A DNA stretch of 64,000 bases from NCBI GenBank assembly GCA_013076295.1, contig RQOL01000927.1, forward strand, positions 1 to 64,000. Reading direction: 5' to 3'. Source of the stretch: Sanderia malayensis (lineage: Eukaryota > Cnidaria > Scyphozoa > Semaeostomeae > Pelagiidae). The notes under the pieces are model-generated. The model saw only the letters and a list, made by a program, of their open reading frames with translations. It was not told the DNA's origin and ran no database searches. Shown here one piece after another: positions 12,516-25,197 of this stretch; the first letter of the stretch is position 1, and each line of letters opens with the position of its first letter. Position numbers and translations under genes: made by a program.

Positions 12516-12767
12516 TGTTTGTTTGTCGCCTTATTTTAATTGAAATATATACCTAGCTTCATAATTAACAAAAATTAAGAAACTAATCTAATTCGAATAT
12601 CTACATACTAAAATTTAATTAAATACAACCCTCCCCAAGAAATCTACATAACCCTTTAAATACATTACATATAACTAACAAATTTTTACTGTTTTATATA
12701 CACTTAATAAAATTATACCCCTTCAGAATGTACAACCTCATTTTATTTACTAATGTGATATGCCCAG

Positions 12768-15700
12768 TCAACCAGATGTATCAAACTGACATACATTGCA
12801 GTTACATCTAATTCCGTCCCAGTTTTTCATCAAACGTTTAAAATTTGCAATATTTTCTGCGGATTTCATTTCCGTTGGTAAGTTATTCCATATTTTTGGT
12901 CCTAGGGCTTTAAGACTATTTGAGCCAAAAGTGACTTGGTTAGGTCTATGATGAGACAAATCATAAGGATTTCTTTGAGAACGACCAGATAAATTTGTTT
13001 TATGTTTGAAAATATCCTTCATAAAGCGTGGGTTTAATTCATTCAAGGTCTTATATATCTCACAACAAAGGGTTTTCAAACGGGAAATATGCATAGTGCA
13101 TTTTTCTGATTTCATCAGTAGATGTTCATAGGAAGATTCGTTATCACTATACAAAAACCTCAGCCACCTTTCTTGTATTTTCTCAATTTTTGCGATTGAT
13201 TTAGTACTTGAAAAATGCCAAACCAGGGGACAGTAGTTGAAATTAGAGAAAATAAAACTCTGCACTAAAATTTTCTTTTCTTCAAAACCAATAAAAGATT
13301 TTAATCGTTTCAGAGCATTTAGCTGAGCAGCAGCCTCTTTGCAAATTTCCGATATATGTGTGTCAAAACTTAGCTTATTGTCTATTTTAACACCCAAAAG
13401 CTTAACATCTGCATTCGTAGTGATGGTTTTACCATCAATATCTAGCTTTATACCGCTGGTATCTTTTCTATCTTTCGTCACAATTAACTCTTGGAACTTT
13501 TTTGGATTGACGATCATTTCATTTGAATTTAACCATTTTATAGCCTCATTAGATTCCTCCTCTAACATTTTAATAAGATCTAATATTGTGTCCGAAGAGT
13601 AACCTAGTGTATTATCATCAGCGTAATTGTACAGATTTGCATTTTTGATGAAAAGAAAAAGATCATTTATATAAACGTTGAAAAGAACTGGTCCTAAAAC
13701 TGAGCCTTGTGGCACTCCCGACAAAATGTTTTCGAAGGTGCTATATGTGTTATTTATACAAACACTTTGTTTTCGTCTTTTAAGATATGAATATATGTTT
13801 ATTAACGAGTCTAAATTAAATCCATATGCTGATAATTTTGCTATTAAAAGATCGTGTGGTATGCAGTCGAAGGCTTTGGACAGATCCATAAGGACTGCTC
13901 CAACTATGCAGTTGTTATCTAGATTTTGTCTCCAGTCTTCGATCAATTTAAGTAAAACATGTTGTGTACCATATTTTTCTCGATATGCAGCAATAAAAGT
14001 GGATAATACTTTGTCCAAATAAGGGCCTAATTGACTTTTGATAACTTTTTCAAATATTTTGGAGAAAGCATTTAAAATACTGACAGGGCGGTAGTTCTTT
14101 TCGACTGTTTGAATTGCTTCTCCTTTATCTAGTGGACAAACAACTGCGCGTTTTCCTCTTTCTGGAAATATACATGATCTTATACTATTGTTTATGGCTG
14201 TGGTCAATGGAGATGTTAGTTCTCTTGCAGCTAACAGCACTAGTTTCGTGGGTAATTGATCCTCCCCAGTTGATTTTTTACTGTTTACTGAATTCAGAAG
14301 TTCGAAAACTTCTCGTTTTTGCACTTCACGGAAAGAGAAACTTTCATGGTCGCTTTTACGATTGTTCCTGATGCCTTTAATGCTAGGATTGTTTTCATAT
14401 TTTTTAATAATCTGGTTTACAATTTCATGATCATTTGCAATCCCCATTTCTGTTGCTAAACTAATTGGTTTTTTCCCACTTGATTTTTCAACTATATTTA
14501 TGTAATGGTCATTGAATATTTCAGTCAAAGTGGAATTATCTGTAATTATTTTATCGTTTTTGATAAGCATAATATCAGTTTCATTTAGGCCTCCTTTGTT
14601 TGAAAGAAATGGTTTCACAAAATTCCAAAATTCTTTATTCGACATTAAACCTTTTTCTGTAACAGCTTTGAAAATGATTTTTTAGGGCCTTTTTCCTTAA
14701 CGCAACACATACATTCCTTTGTTTTTTATACTTAGTTTTGTTTTCCTCTGAAGGATTTTTGTTTAGCCTGTTTTTCAGTTTAGACCTCAAATAGATTGCC
14801 TTTTTAAGAGCTTTGTTCACTGTTGCCCCTGATAAATTTTGTTTTAATAGGGGCATGTCTGTCTACTATTTCTTTAAAATTGTTTGTAAGGTTTATATAG
14901 GACAACTCCGGATAAGTAGTTTGACAATTAAGATCTGAATGTCTTAAGTCAGTTAAGAAATTTTCAGTATTAAAATGTTTGTAGCTTCTGTACTTTATAT
15001 GTTTTGGTTTCAGTCTTGGGATGCTCGCCCTTAGTGACGTCATAATAAGGCAGTGACAGTCACTTAATCCTGTTTCAAAGATAGAAGTTGATTGGAAAAA
15101 TTTTGGCCGGTTGGTTAGAAATACGTCAATGGAAGAACTATGGTTTTTGGTAAAACACGTTTTCTCCTTTACTAAATTTGAAAGCCCATAAACGTCATAT
15201 AATTGCACCATTTTATTGTATCCTGGGTTTAGATGGTCGTGGGTATCTATGTTCAAATCTCCCATAATGATTAAATTATCATATTTGTCTAAGGCAGAAT
15301 TTAGTGAAATTGATAAATCGTTAAAAAAGGTGATTATATTAGAGTCAGGTGGCCTGTAAATACTATATACCAACCATTTCCTTTTGCTAATGGTTAATTC
15401 CGTACATATTACTTCCATTAAATCAGGTTCCAAATTTTGCAATCGGCTGCAAATAACTCCTTTTCTAATATATTGTATAATACCCCCTCCAAATTTTGTT
15501 CTATCGCGACGCAGGGGCTTTTTATAATTATTTAGCAACAATGATTCAGTTTTGAACTCGTCATTCAATTTCGTTTCCTCAATTACTAAAATGTCAGGCA
15601 AGCATTTTTCCATTATAACACGTAAGTCTATAATTTTATTTCTTATACTATTTATATTTAAAAAGCCAATTAGTGGATTGTTAGGGTATGTCGATCTAAG

Positions 15701-15913
15701 TTTGAAAAAGCGATCAATATCATTTTGTTCTGTAATTTCTGGGTCACATTCTAATTGGGAGCTATCTGTTTCTGGTCTGTCTTCGGTTTGACCAAGCGAG
15801 GAAAACAAACTTTGGGTTAGGTCAGAGGCATGTTCAAAGGGGGCCTTTTCTACTGGTGGATGTTTAAGATTTAAAAAAGAATTTTCATACGTAACTGTTT
15901 CCGTTGAGATTAG
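12768..15913 (-). pseudogene. LINE ORF2: endonuclease-reverse transcriptase, frameshifted
   Basis: ORF2 is recognisable over about 1,000 residues but lies in three frames, with breaks near 14830 and 14640. The first part (15913-14804) is an APE-type endonuclease with 'GFLNINS', 'EETKLND', 'YRPP', 'MGDLNID' and 'GLSDCH' motifs. The last part (14645-12768) is the reverse transcriptase: 'NYRPVS', 'LMDLSKAFDCIPH', 'GVPQGSVLGP' and the catalytic 'YADD', then a C-terminal region. No RNase H is seen. It immediately follows ORF1 in the same frame. No in-frame ATG is visible at its start, although an ATG overlaps the ORF1 stop, as expected for termination-reinitiation. It is inactive because of the frameshifts. 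Confidence 0.9.
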
Positions 15914-17560
15914 TCATTGATTATTTAAGAAAGTTATAAAATTTCTGCTAAATAGGGTACTCCCTTTTTCATTCAAATGGATCCTGTCTTTCCATAAGCA
16001 GTTCTTCCAGTCTTTATCGACATTATCATGCGTAATGAATTTCATATCTGTTGACATCAGTGACTTTCTTAATAGTTAGTTTACTCGGTTTCTTTTATCA
16101 TCCATTTCATCAGTGTCACCCCTTGCCAAAATACACGATACTGCGACATTACTAATTTTGCTTCGGGCTTTCATGGCTGTATTTAAAATACTTGCTGCTA
16201 TTGTTTCAGGGTTGTCCTTCTTTAGATTATTCGTTCCGAAATGCAAAATCATCCCGTGTGGTTGTTTATCTATGCTAGGAGTGATATAGGATTTCATATC
16301 TTCTGTAGTAGCTCCTTTGAAAGTCTTTGTAGTTACAAAATGATTTCTGGTTTTCTCTTTCAAATCCTTTCTTTGAATACTCCCAACAATTGAATCACCG
16401 ACAATGACTACCCACGGTTTGCGATCTCTTGGATGATATTCATTCCCATCGTGAGTATTTTCTTGGTCTTGTTTGAAATTTTTCTCGTTGGATCCATTAC
16501 TTTGAGTCAACACATCTTTGTAGCTTCGTTCTCCTGGGACGACCACTGGATTTCTAACTGTGTTTCTTTGTGGCTGAGGATCATCTATCATCAATGGGCT
16601 GTATCGATTTTGCATAACAAGGCCTCTGTAACGATTTTGCGTAACAAGGTTTCCCTTTGGGCGGGTGTCTTTAAGGTAGTGCTCTTCTGGGAAGTTCAGT
16701 GTTTGGTGACTTTTTGACGTCAGGGAATTCGTGATCTCTTTTTCTGGAGCTTGTAGTCCTTGAAATCTATTGTTTAGACTTATTTGCGTTTGTTCAGGGA
16801 CTTTTGCTCTGGAGGGTTCCTTTGGAGTTAACCAGGGATTTACGTTTTTAGTTGTCCTCATTTCCAATGCTTCTCTAAACTCCGAGTTGATGAATTTGAG
16901 GGATAGATTTTCTTCTTTTAAAATTTTATTTTCCCTTTCCAGCTTCCAAATTCTCCAGTTAAGCTCTTGATATACTATAGGATCGCTGTGTTTAGCCTCC
17001 ATTGCCTTCAGACGGTTTATGACCTCTTTCATTTCGTTTTCAATTAGTTTTAACCGCTGTTCTGCTTTCTCTGAGTTCACAAGTTTAGTTGTTTCTGGAA
17101 AATTTACAACGGGCTCTATAATTTCAACATCAGCATCTTGAACAATAGGATTTTTCTTGTTATTCTTATTGTCAGTTACTGGCAAAGTTTTATCTGCTAC
17201 TTCTATGAGTTCGTTTCGACATCTTATCATTTTGTTTTCATCGCTTGATAATTTCCGTGTCTTCTCTTTTTCAGTACACTGGCCTTCAGCAGTTTCAGTC
17301 AGACCTGGTATAACGATTGACTCATTAATTTTTAGTGACTCTTGATCATTTTTTGATGCGTTCACAATTTTTCCTGTTGCCATGAGCATTGTTATTTGTA
17401 GCATGACCGTTTCTTGGTTTAGGCCCATTGACTTTCCCAGCATCGAGCAGATAAGTTTCGAGTCGGCACGTTTTCTGTCTTTCTTTATCCTTTTTATCGT
17501 GTCCAGGATGAGCTTTTCACATTCATCCGGCTCAGGAAGATGATTTTCTTTAGCTGCCAT
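15914..17560 (-). pseudogene. LINE ORF1 with SGNH-hydrolase domain, one premature stop
   Basis: ORF1 of the LINE, starting at the ATG at 17560. The N-terminal ~90 residues look like a compact helical domain. Residues about 165-240 form a heptad-rich coiled coil, probably for multimerisation. The C-terminal part is an SGNH/GDSL esterase-like domain: block I 'VGDSIVGS' and block III 'LHFGTNNL' are visible. An in-frame TAA at 16078-16076 cuts the frame just before block V; the catalytic D-x-x-H ('DRIH') follows in the same frame, and the frame then ends at 15916-15914. Esterase-bearing ORF1 proteins bind nucleic acid or membranes in CR1-like elements. One stop makes this copy non-functional, although its domains are otherwise well preserved. 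Confidence 0.85.
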
Positions 17561-17627
17561 GTTTTGTTGCTTGAACTGGCTTGAACTTGAACTCGTCCGT
17601 ATGTTCCAACCTCGTTTCGTCTTGCTT

Positions 17628-20600
17628 CAGTTGATGTGAACGAAATCGAGTGATCATATCCCCCTTACTTGAATAGTACAGCTTCCATTATTTATCATTC
17701 GCCCTGAAAATTCACTTTGGTAAGAGCTTTCTCGCCTGAGGAGTAATCAATCAATTATTTATGCACGCCTTTGAAAAAGTATATATTTATATAGGATACA
17801 TATTATAGGAAATGAACAGTTATCCAATGATAGCACATTCGCAAGGTACCCTAACCAAGTCATTTTAGTCGCAAGATAAAACTGAATGCAACCCACTTCA
17901 CTAATCTTTGCAAGGATAGTATAATGAGGTGGAGTTCCGTAAATATTTCAGGGCATTATGTAACCGCTTCAGTTGATGTGATTGAAATCGGGTGGTCATC
18001 TCCCCCTTGCCTTGAATAGTACAGCTTCCATACTTTATGCTCCGCCCTGAAAATTCACTTTGGTAAGAGCTTTCTCGCCTGAAGAGTAATCAATCAGTTT
18101 TTCGACCAAGAGGCTTTAGTGGCAAGATAAAAACGAATGCAACCTACCCCACTAATCTTCTCCAGAATAGTATATTGAGCTGGAGTTCCGTAAATATTAC
18201 AGGGTATTATGTAACTGCTTCAGTTGATGTGAACGAAAACGGGTGATCATCTCCCCCTTTCCGTGCATAGTACAGCATCCATTTATTCTCCTCCGCCGTG
18301 GAAATTCATCTTTATAAGAATTTTCCCGCCTCAAGAGTAATCAAACAGTTATTATTAAACGCCTTCCAAAAAGTATGTATTTATAAAGGATACATATTAT
18401 AGGAAATGAACAGTTATCAAATGATAGCATATTTGCAACGTACCCAAACCCAGTCGTTTTAGTGACAAGATAAAAACGAATGCAACTTACCTCACTAATG
18501 GTCTCCACAATAGTATAATGAGCTGGAGTTCCGAAAACATTTCTGGGTATTATGTAACTGCTTCAGTTGATGTGTTTGAAATGGGGTGATCATATCCCCC
18601 TTACGTGAATAGTACAGCTTCCATTCTTTATCCCTCGCCCCCGAAATTCACTTTCATAAGAGCTTTCTGGCGTAAACAAAATCAAGCACTTATTATTGAA
18701 TGCCTTCCAGAAAGGGTATAAATATAAAGGATATAAATTATAGGAAAACAACAGTTATCAAATGGTAGCACATTCAAGTCATTTTAGTGGCAAGATAAAA
18801 ATGAAAGCAACCTACCTCACTAATCTTCTCCAAGATAGCATAATGAGCTAGAGTTCCGAAAACATGTCAGGGCATTATGTAACTACTTCAGTTGATGTGA
18901 TTGAAATCGGGTGGTCATCTCCCCCTTGCCTTGAATAGTACAGCTTCCATACCTTATCCTCGGCCCTGCAAACTCACTTTAGTAAAAACTTTCCTGCCTG
19001 AAGAGTAATCAATCAGTTTTTACAACCAAGTGGCTTTAGTGGGAAGAGAAAAACGAATGCAACCTACCCCACTAATCTTCTCCAGAATAGTATATTGAAC
19101 TGGAGTTCCGTAAACATTACAGGGTATTATGTAACGGCTTCAGTTGATGTGAACGAAATCGGGTAATCATCTCCCCCTTTCCGTGCATAGTACAGCTTTC
19201 ATTTTTTATCCTCCGCCGTTGAACTTCACTTTGATAAGAACTTTCCCGCCTGAAGAGTAATCAAACAGTTATTATTGAACGCCTTCTAAAAAGTATATAT
19301 TTATAAAGGATACATATTACAAGAAATGAAGAGTTATCAAATGACAGCACATTCGCAAGATGACCTAACCAGATGGCTTTCGTGATAGGAAAAAAACGAA
19401 AGCAACCTACCTCACTAATCTTCTCCAGGATAGCATAATGAGCTGAGTTCCGAAAACATGTCAGGGCATTATTTAACTACTTCAGTTGATGTGATTGAAA
19501 TTGGGTGGTCATCTCCCCCTTGCCTTGAATAGTACAGCTTCCATACTTTATCGTCCGCCCTGAAAATTCACTTTGGTAAGAGCTTTCTCGCCTGAAGAGT
19601 AATCAATCAGTTTTTACAACCAAGTGGCTTTAGTGGCAAGATAAAAACGAATGCAACCTACCCCACTAATCTTCTCCAGAATAGTATAATGAGCTGGAGT
19701 TCCGAAAACATTTCAGGGTATTATGTAACTGCTTCAGTTGATGTGAAAGAAATCAGCTGATCATCTCCCCCTTTCCGTGAATAGTACAGCCTCCATTCTT
19801 TATCCTCCGCCGTGGAAATTCACCTTTATAAGAATTTTCCCGCCTCAAGAGTAATCAAACAGTTATTATTGAACGCCTTCCAAAAAGTATATATTTATAA
19901 AGGATACATATTATAGGAAATGAACAGTTATCAAATGATAGCACAACCTCGCAAGGTACCCTAACCCAGTCATTTTAGTGACAAGATATAAACGCATGCA
20001 ACTTACCTCACAAATCTTCTCCAGATAGTATAATGAGGTGGAGTTCCGTAAACATTTCAGGGTATTATGTAACTGCTTCAGTTGATGTGAACGAAATCGG
20101 GTGATCATCTCCCCCTTTCCGTGCATAGTACAGCTTTCATTTTTTATCCTCCGCCGTTGAACTTCACTTTGATATAAACTTTCCCGCCTCAAGAGTAATC
20201 AAACAGCTATTATTGAACGCCTTCCAAAAAGTATATATTTATAACTGATACATATTATAGGAAATGAACACTTATCAAATGATAGCACATCCGCAAGGTA
20301 CCCTAACCCAGTCCTCTTAGTGACAAGATAAAAACGAATGCAACGTAACTCACTAATCCTCTCCAGAATAGTATAATGAGCTAGAGTTCCGAAAACATGT
20401 CAGGGCATTATGTAATTGCCTCAGTTGATGTGATTGAAGTCGGGTGATCATCTCCCCCTTACCTTGAATAGTACAGCTTCCATTCTTTATTCTTCGCCCT
20501 GGGAATTCATTTTGATAAGAGCTTTCCCGCCTGAAAGGAAATCAAACAGTTATTACTGAATGCCTTCCAAAAAGTATATATTTATAAAGGATACATTTTG

Positions 20601-23600
20601 TAGGAAATGAACAGTTATCAATTAATAGCACATTCGCAAGATCACCTAGCCAAGTCGTTTTAGTGGCATAAGAAAAACGAATGCAACCTACCCCACTAGT
20701 CCTCTCCAGAATAATATATTGAGCTGGAGTTCCGTAAACATTACAGGGTATTATCTATCTGCTTCCGTTGATGTGAACGAAATCGGGTGATCATCTCCCC
20801 CTTTCCGTGCATAGTACAGCTTTCATTTTTTCTCCTCCGCCGTTGAACTTCACTTTGATAAGAACTTTCCCGCCTCAAGAGTAATCGAACAGTTATTATT
20901 GAACCCCTTCCAAAAAGTATACATTTATAAAGGATACATTTTATAGGAAATGAACAGTTATCAAATGATAGCACATTCGCAAGATCACCTAGCCAAGTCG
21001 TTTTAGTGGCATAAGAAAAACGAATGCAACCTACCCCACTAATCCTCTCCAGAATAGTATATTGAGCTGGAGTTCCGTAAACATTACAGGGTATTATGTA
21101 ACTGCTTCAGTTGATGTGAACGAAATCGGGTGATCATCTCCCCCTTTCCGTGCACAGTACAGCTTTCATTTTTTATCCTCCGCCGTTGAACTTCACTTTG
21201 ATAAGAACTTTCCCGCCTCAAGAGTAATCAAACAGTTATTATTGAATGCCTTCCAAAAAGTATATATTTATAAAGGATACATATTATAGGAAATGAACAC
21301 TTATCAAATGATAGCACATCCGCAAGGTACCCTAACCCAGTCCTCTTAGTGACAAGATAAAAACGAATGCAACGTAACTCACTAATCCTCTCCAGAATAG
21401 TATAATGAGCTAGAGTTCCGAAAACATGTCAGGGCATTATGTAATTGCTTCAGTTGATGTGATTGAAATCGGGTGATCATCTCCCCCTTACCTTGAATAG
21501 TACAGCTTCCATTCTTTATTCTTCGCCCTGGGAATTCATTTTGATAAGAGCTTTCCCGCCTGAAAGGAAATCAAACGGTTATTACTGAATGCCTTCCAAA
21601 AAGTATATATTTATAAAGGATACATTTTATAGGAAATGAACAGTTATCAAATAATAGCACATTCGCAAGATCACCTAGCCAAGTCGTTTTAGTGGCATAA
21701 GAAAAACGAATGCAACCTACCCCACTAGTCCTCTCCAGAATAGTATATTGAGCTGGAGTTCCGTAAACATTACAGGGTATTATGTAACTGCTTCAGTTGA
21801 TGTGAACGAAATCGGGTGATCCTCTCCCCCTTTCCGTGCATAGTACAGCTTTCATTTTTTATCCTCCGCCGTTGAACTTCACTTTGATTAGAACTTTCCC
21901 GCCTCAAGAGTAATCAAACAGTTATTATTGAACGCCTTCCAAAAAGTATATATTTATAAAGGATACATTTTATAGGAAATGAACAGTTATCAAATGATAG
22001 CACATTCGCAAGATCACCTAGCCAAGTCGTTTTAGTGACAAGATAAAAACGAATGCAACGTAACTCACTAATCGTCTCCAGGATAGTATAATGTGGTGGA
22101 GTTCCGTAAACATTTCAGAGCAATATGTAACTGCTTCAGTTGATGTGATTGAAATCGGGTGATCATCTCCCTTTTTCCGTGAATAGTATAGCTTCCATTC
22201 TTTATCATTCGCCCTGGAAATTCACTTTTATAAGAGCTTTCTGGCGAAAAAAAATCAAGCACTTATTATGGAATGCCTTCCAGAAAGGGTATATATATAA
22301 AGGATACAAATTATAGGAAATCAACAGTTATCAAATGTTAGCACATTCGCAAGGTACCCTATTCAAGTCATTTTAGTGGCAAGATAAAAATGAATGCAAC
22401 CTACCCCACTAATCTTCTCCAGGATAGCATAATGAGGTGGAGTTCCGTAAACATTTCAGGGCTTTATGTAACTGCTTCAGTTGATGTGATTGAAGTCGGG
22501 TGATCATATCCCCCTTACTTGAACAGTACAGCTTCCATTATTTATCATTCGCCCTGGGAATTCATTTTGATAAGAGCTTTCCCGCCTACAAGGAAATCAA
22601 ACAGTAATTATTGAATGCCTTCCTAAAGGCAGAGATATATAAAGAATACATATCATAGAAAATGAACAATTATCAAATGGTAGCACATTCGCAAGATCAC
22701 CTAACCAAGTCGTTTTAGTGGCAAGAGAAAAACCAATGCAACCTACCTCACTGATCTTCTCCAGGGTAGTATAATGAGCTGGAGTCCCGAAAACATTTCA
22801 GGGCATTATGTAACTGCTTCAGTTGATGTGATTGAAATAGGGTGATCATCTCCCTCTTTCCGTGAATAATACAGCTTCAATTCTCTAACCTTCGCCCTGG
22901 AAAGTCATTTTGATAGGAGCATTCCCGCCTGAAAAAGAGTCAAACAGTTAGTATTTAGCGCCTCCCAAAAAGGTTATATATATGAATGACACATATTATA
23001 GGAAATGGACAATTATCAATTGCTAGCACATTCGCAAGATAACCTAACCAGCTGGCTTTCGTGATAGGAAAAAAACGAATGCAACCTACCTCACTAATCG
23101 TCTCCAGGATAGTATAATGTGGTGGAGTTCCGTAAACATTTCAGAGCATTATGTAACTGCTTCAGTTGATATGATTGAAATCGGGTGATCATCTCCCTTT
23201 GGCCTTGAATAGTAGAGCTTCCATTCTTTATCCTTCGCCCTGGAAATTCACTTTGATAAGAGCTTTCCCGCCTGAAAGGAAATCAAACAGTTATTATTGA
23301 ATGCATTCCAAAAGGCATATATATATAAAGTATACATATCATAGGAAATGAACACTTATCAAATGGTAGCACATTCGCAAGATCACCTAACCAAGTCGTT
23401 TTAGTGGCACGATAAAAACCAGTGCAACCTACCTCACTGATCTTCTCCAGGATAGTATAATGAGCTGGAGTTCCGTAAACATTTCAGGGCATTTTGTAAC
23501 TGCTTCAGTTGATGTGATTGAAATCGGATGATCATCTTCCTCTTGCCCTGAATAGTACAGCTTCCATTCTTCAACCTTAGCCCTGGAAATTCACTTTGTT

Positions 23601-23713
23601 AGGAGCTTTCCCGCCTGAAAGAAAGTCATCAGTTATTATTTAATGCCTCAGAAATGGGATATATATAACTGATAAATATTAAAGGAAATGAACAGTTATC
23701 AAATGATAGCACA
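17628..23713. repeat. ~342-bp satellite array, segment 3
   Basis: About 18 monomers between the LINE and the Polinton. Several monomers (near 18093, 19010 and 19610) lack ~95 bp, always from the spacer part containing the TATATA stretch and never from the exon-like part. A three-monomer higher-order repeat is visible: about 20264-20640 recurs at about 21295-21660 (offset 1031). The open frames on the minus strand repeat the same ~58-residue peptide and then stop. Confidence 0.95.
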
Positions 23714-24324
23714 AGTAGGAGATGAAATAGGCGTCCTGGCCCACCTGGCCCACGTATGCGCAGTAGAATGTGTTAAGATCACGCATGCGCGAGAGTCTTT
23801 GAGAATTGAAAAGAGCATGAACAGTAAAAAATAATTGAAAACGACAGGTTGTGGAAAGTTAGTTTGAAGTTGCAAAACATTGCCAAAGCTGATAAAAAAC
23901 CCATAAAAAGCTTAATAACTAAAAAACGGTTTTGTTTATGAAAAAGATTTTTACACCAATAAAAAGAAAATCTCTTGATTATATTGAATGAATTATTTCA
24001 TATTTTTCATGCACTTATAAGATGATAAGAATTTGTTAAATAAATCGCAAAAAAACACAAAAATATCGAGGAACTGGCAAATTCATGTTCTCGGCTCGAG
24101 ATTGAATTCAAAGAACCAATCAGAAACTTTCGAATGCGACGTTCGAATGTACGCGTCAAATCTCTGTCATGAGAAAGCAGAAACTTCTAGAATCTGGAGT
24201 GATCTAGAGAGTTTTTACAATTTATATATTAGTAGAATTTAGAAAAATGAGCCATAAATTTCCATCATACTAACCTTATTTTATAACAATTTTAAGCACA
24301 ACATGTGCAGCATGCAGTATGTGT
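23714..24324 (+). repeat. Polinton left terminal inverted repeat
   Basis: A 611-bp left TIR matching the complement of 40242-40877. It includes CpG-rich palindromic motifs (TGCGCAG, GCATGCGC) within the first 90 bp and a conserved 'ttctcggctcgag' segment. The right copy is 25 bp longer because of one internal insertion. Confidence 0.92.
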
Positions 24325-24348
24325 ATAGCGAAATAATTCCGACATTTT

Positions 24349-24756
24349 TCAATTAAAGTAATCATCATCTAAAAGTATACAATTGTTCAAATATATGTAA
24401 TGTTCTTTCAACTCTTTTAACGGATCATGAGAAGTTGCCTTGGGGGCCCCGAATTCTTCAATATTTTTTGAAGGCATATTAATCTGTTCGCAGGTCGCCC
24501 GCTCAATATCGCCCCCTTTATATAATACCATATCCACATCATTCCACTCTAGGACGTCTTTAATCACGGGTATTGCATCTTCACAAGAAAATGAAGCATC
24601 TTCAGGGTAATAGTTCAGATGATGAATCTTTTGCCTACAATACCGGTATGTCCGTTTCCACTTTTCTGTTAAGAGTCTATATTTGACACAAGGAATAAAT
24701 TCGTATTCGAAACAAGTTATTCCATCCGCAAGCATATTCCAACTTTTCTCACACAT
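24349..24756 (-). CDS. Polinton left-end gene, hypothetical protein (135 aa)
   Basis: An intact 135-residue frame running toward the left TIR; its stop lies 25 bp inside the TIR border. The protein is mixed charged and aromatic, with no signal peptide or membrane segment. It has Cys at residue 2 and in the middle, and a C-terminal half containing 'VLYKGGDIE' and 'SHDPLKELKEHY'. The pattern of a K-G-G strand followed by a short E-x-x-C helix and 'APK..SHDPL' recalls a set of uncharacterised proteins of invertebrate mobile elements that may have an RNase H/exonuclease-like fold. I cannot confirm that from motifs alone. It could be cargo or an accessory gene of the element. Confidence 0.5.
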   Translation of the reverse strand: MCEKSWNMLADGITCFEYEFIPCVKYRLLTEKWKRTYRYCRQKIHHLNYYPEDASFSCEDAIPVIKDVLEWNDVDMVLYKGGDIERATCEQINMPSKNIEEFGAPKATSHDPLKELKEHYIYLNNCILLDDDYFN

Positions 24757-24895
24757 TTGTGACTATTCGACACTTGTATATATTCGATATCCATCAACGC
24801 AGCATGGGAAGCCTTCAACATTTTATCAGTTTGATATGAGATGTCTGGTCAATCTTCGAAAGTCACTTCTTTAATTTAGATGAACTATAATTGAA

Positions 24896-24990
24896 CGTTC
24901 TCGGCTCGAGATTGAATTCAAAGAACCAATCAGAAACTTTCGAATGCGACGTTCGAATGTACGCGTCAAATCTCTGTCATGAGAAATCAG
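24896..24990 (+). repeat. Internal copy of a Polinton TIR segment (left side)
   Basis: The stretch from 'gttctcggctcgag' to 'catgagaaatc' repeats the TIR segment at about 24088-24180 in the same orientation. It leads directly into the heat-shock-like promoter of the polymerase gene. Partial TIR copies also lie near the right end. Confidence 0.85.
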
Positions 24991-25160
24991 AAACTTCTAG
25001 AAGTTTCCAGGAGCTATCAACCAATCAGATCACAGGGACTTTTCAGAAGTTTCTATAAGTAAGTTGTGGGAAAGTTCTAGAAAGTTCTATGACGTCATAA
25101 AGAAGTTTCCAGAAGCAGAAATCTCTACAATCTGATTGGTTGATTTATGTATATAAATCA
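24985..25160 (+). promoter_or_regulatory. Heat-shock-element-like promoter of the Polinton polymerase gene
   Basis: Alternating GAA/TTC pentamers with 2-nt spacing, as in metazoan heat-shock elements: GAAacTTCtaGAAgtTTC at 24990-25007, TTCtaGAAagTTC at 25075-25087, and GAAgtTTCcaGAA at 25102-25114. A palindromic CRE (TGACGTCA, 25090-25097), CCAAT-type boxes (25021 and, inverted, about 25134) and a TATA box (TATATAAAT, 25150-25158) complete it. The ATG of the polymerase gene is at 25198, a normal distance. Known: HSF trimers bind three or more such pentamers. Inferred: stress-inducible expression. Confidence 0.75.
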
Positions 25161-25197
25161 TTCTCGGAATAGAATCACTTCAAATCACGATCTAGTC

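Larger units (their letters stand above)
12516..17622 (-). mobile_element. Non-LTR retrotransposon (CR1/L2-like LINE), near full length, decayed
   Basis: A 5.1-kb element inserted in the satellite, flanked by a direct repeat TGCTT at 12511-12515 and 17623-17627. The satellite motif 'taactgcttcagttgatg' is restored when the element is removed. On the minus strand it has an ORF1 with a coiled coil and an SGNH-hydrolase domain, then an ORF2 with an APE-type endonuclease and a reverse transcriptase. The 3' end is a short ACAAACAAACA-type tail rather than poly(A). An ORF1 esterase and a microsatellite-like tail are typical of CR1/L2-type LINEs. Several breaks make it inactive. Confidence 0.9.

Noticed and set aside
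24033..24242. Small gene in the Polinton TIR, also seen at 38771-38971 and 40349-40558
   Set aside because: The frame repeats wherever the TIR segment repeats and changes composition with it. There is no evidence of coding beyond the repeat.
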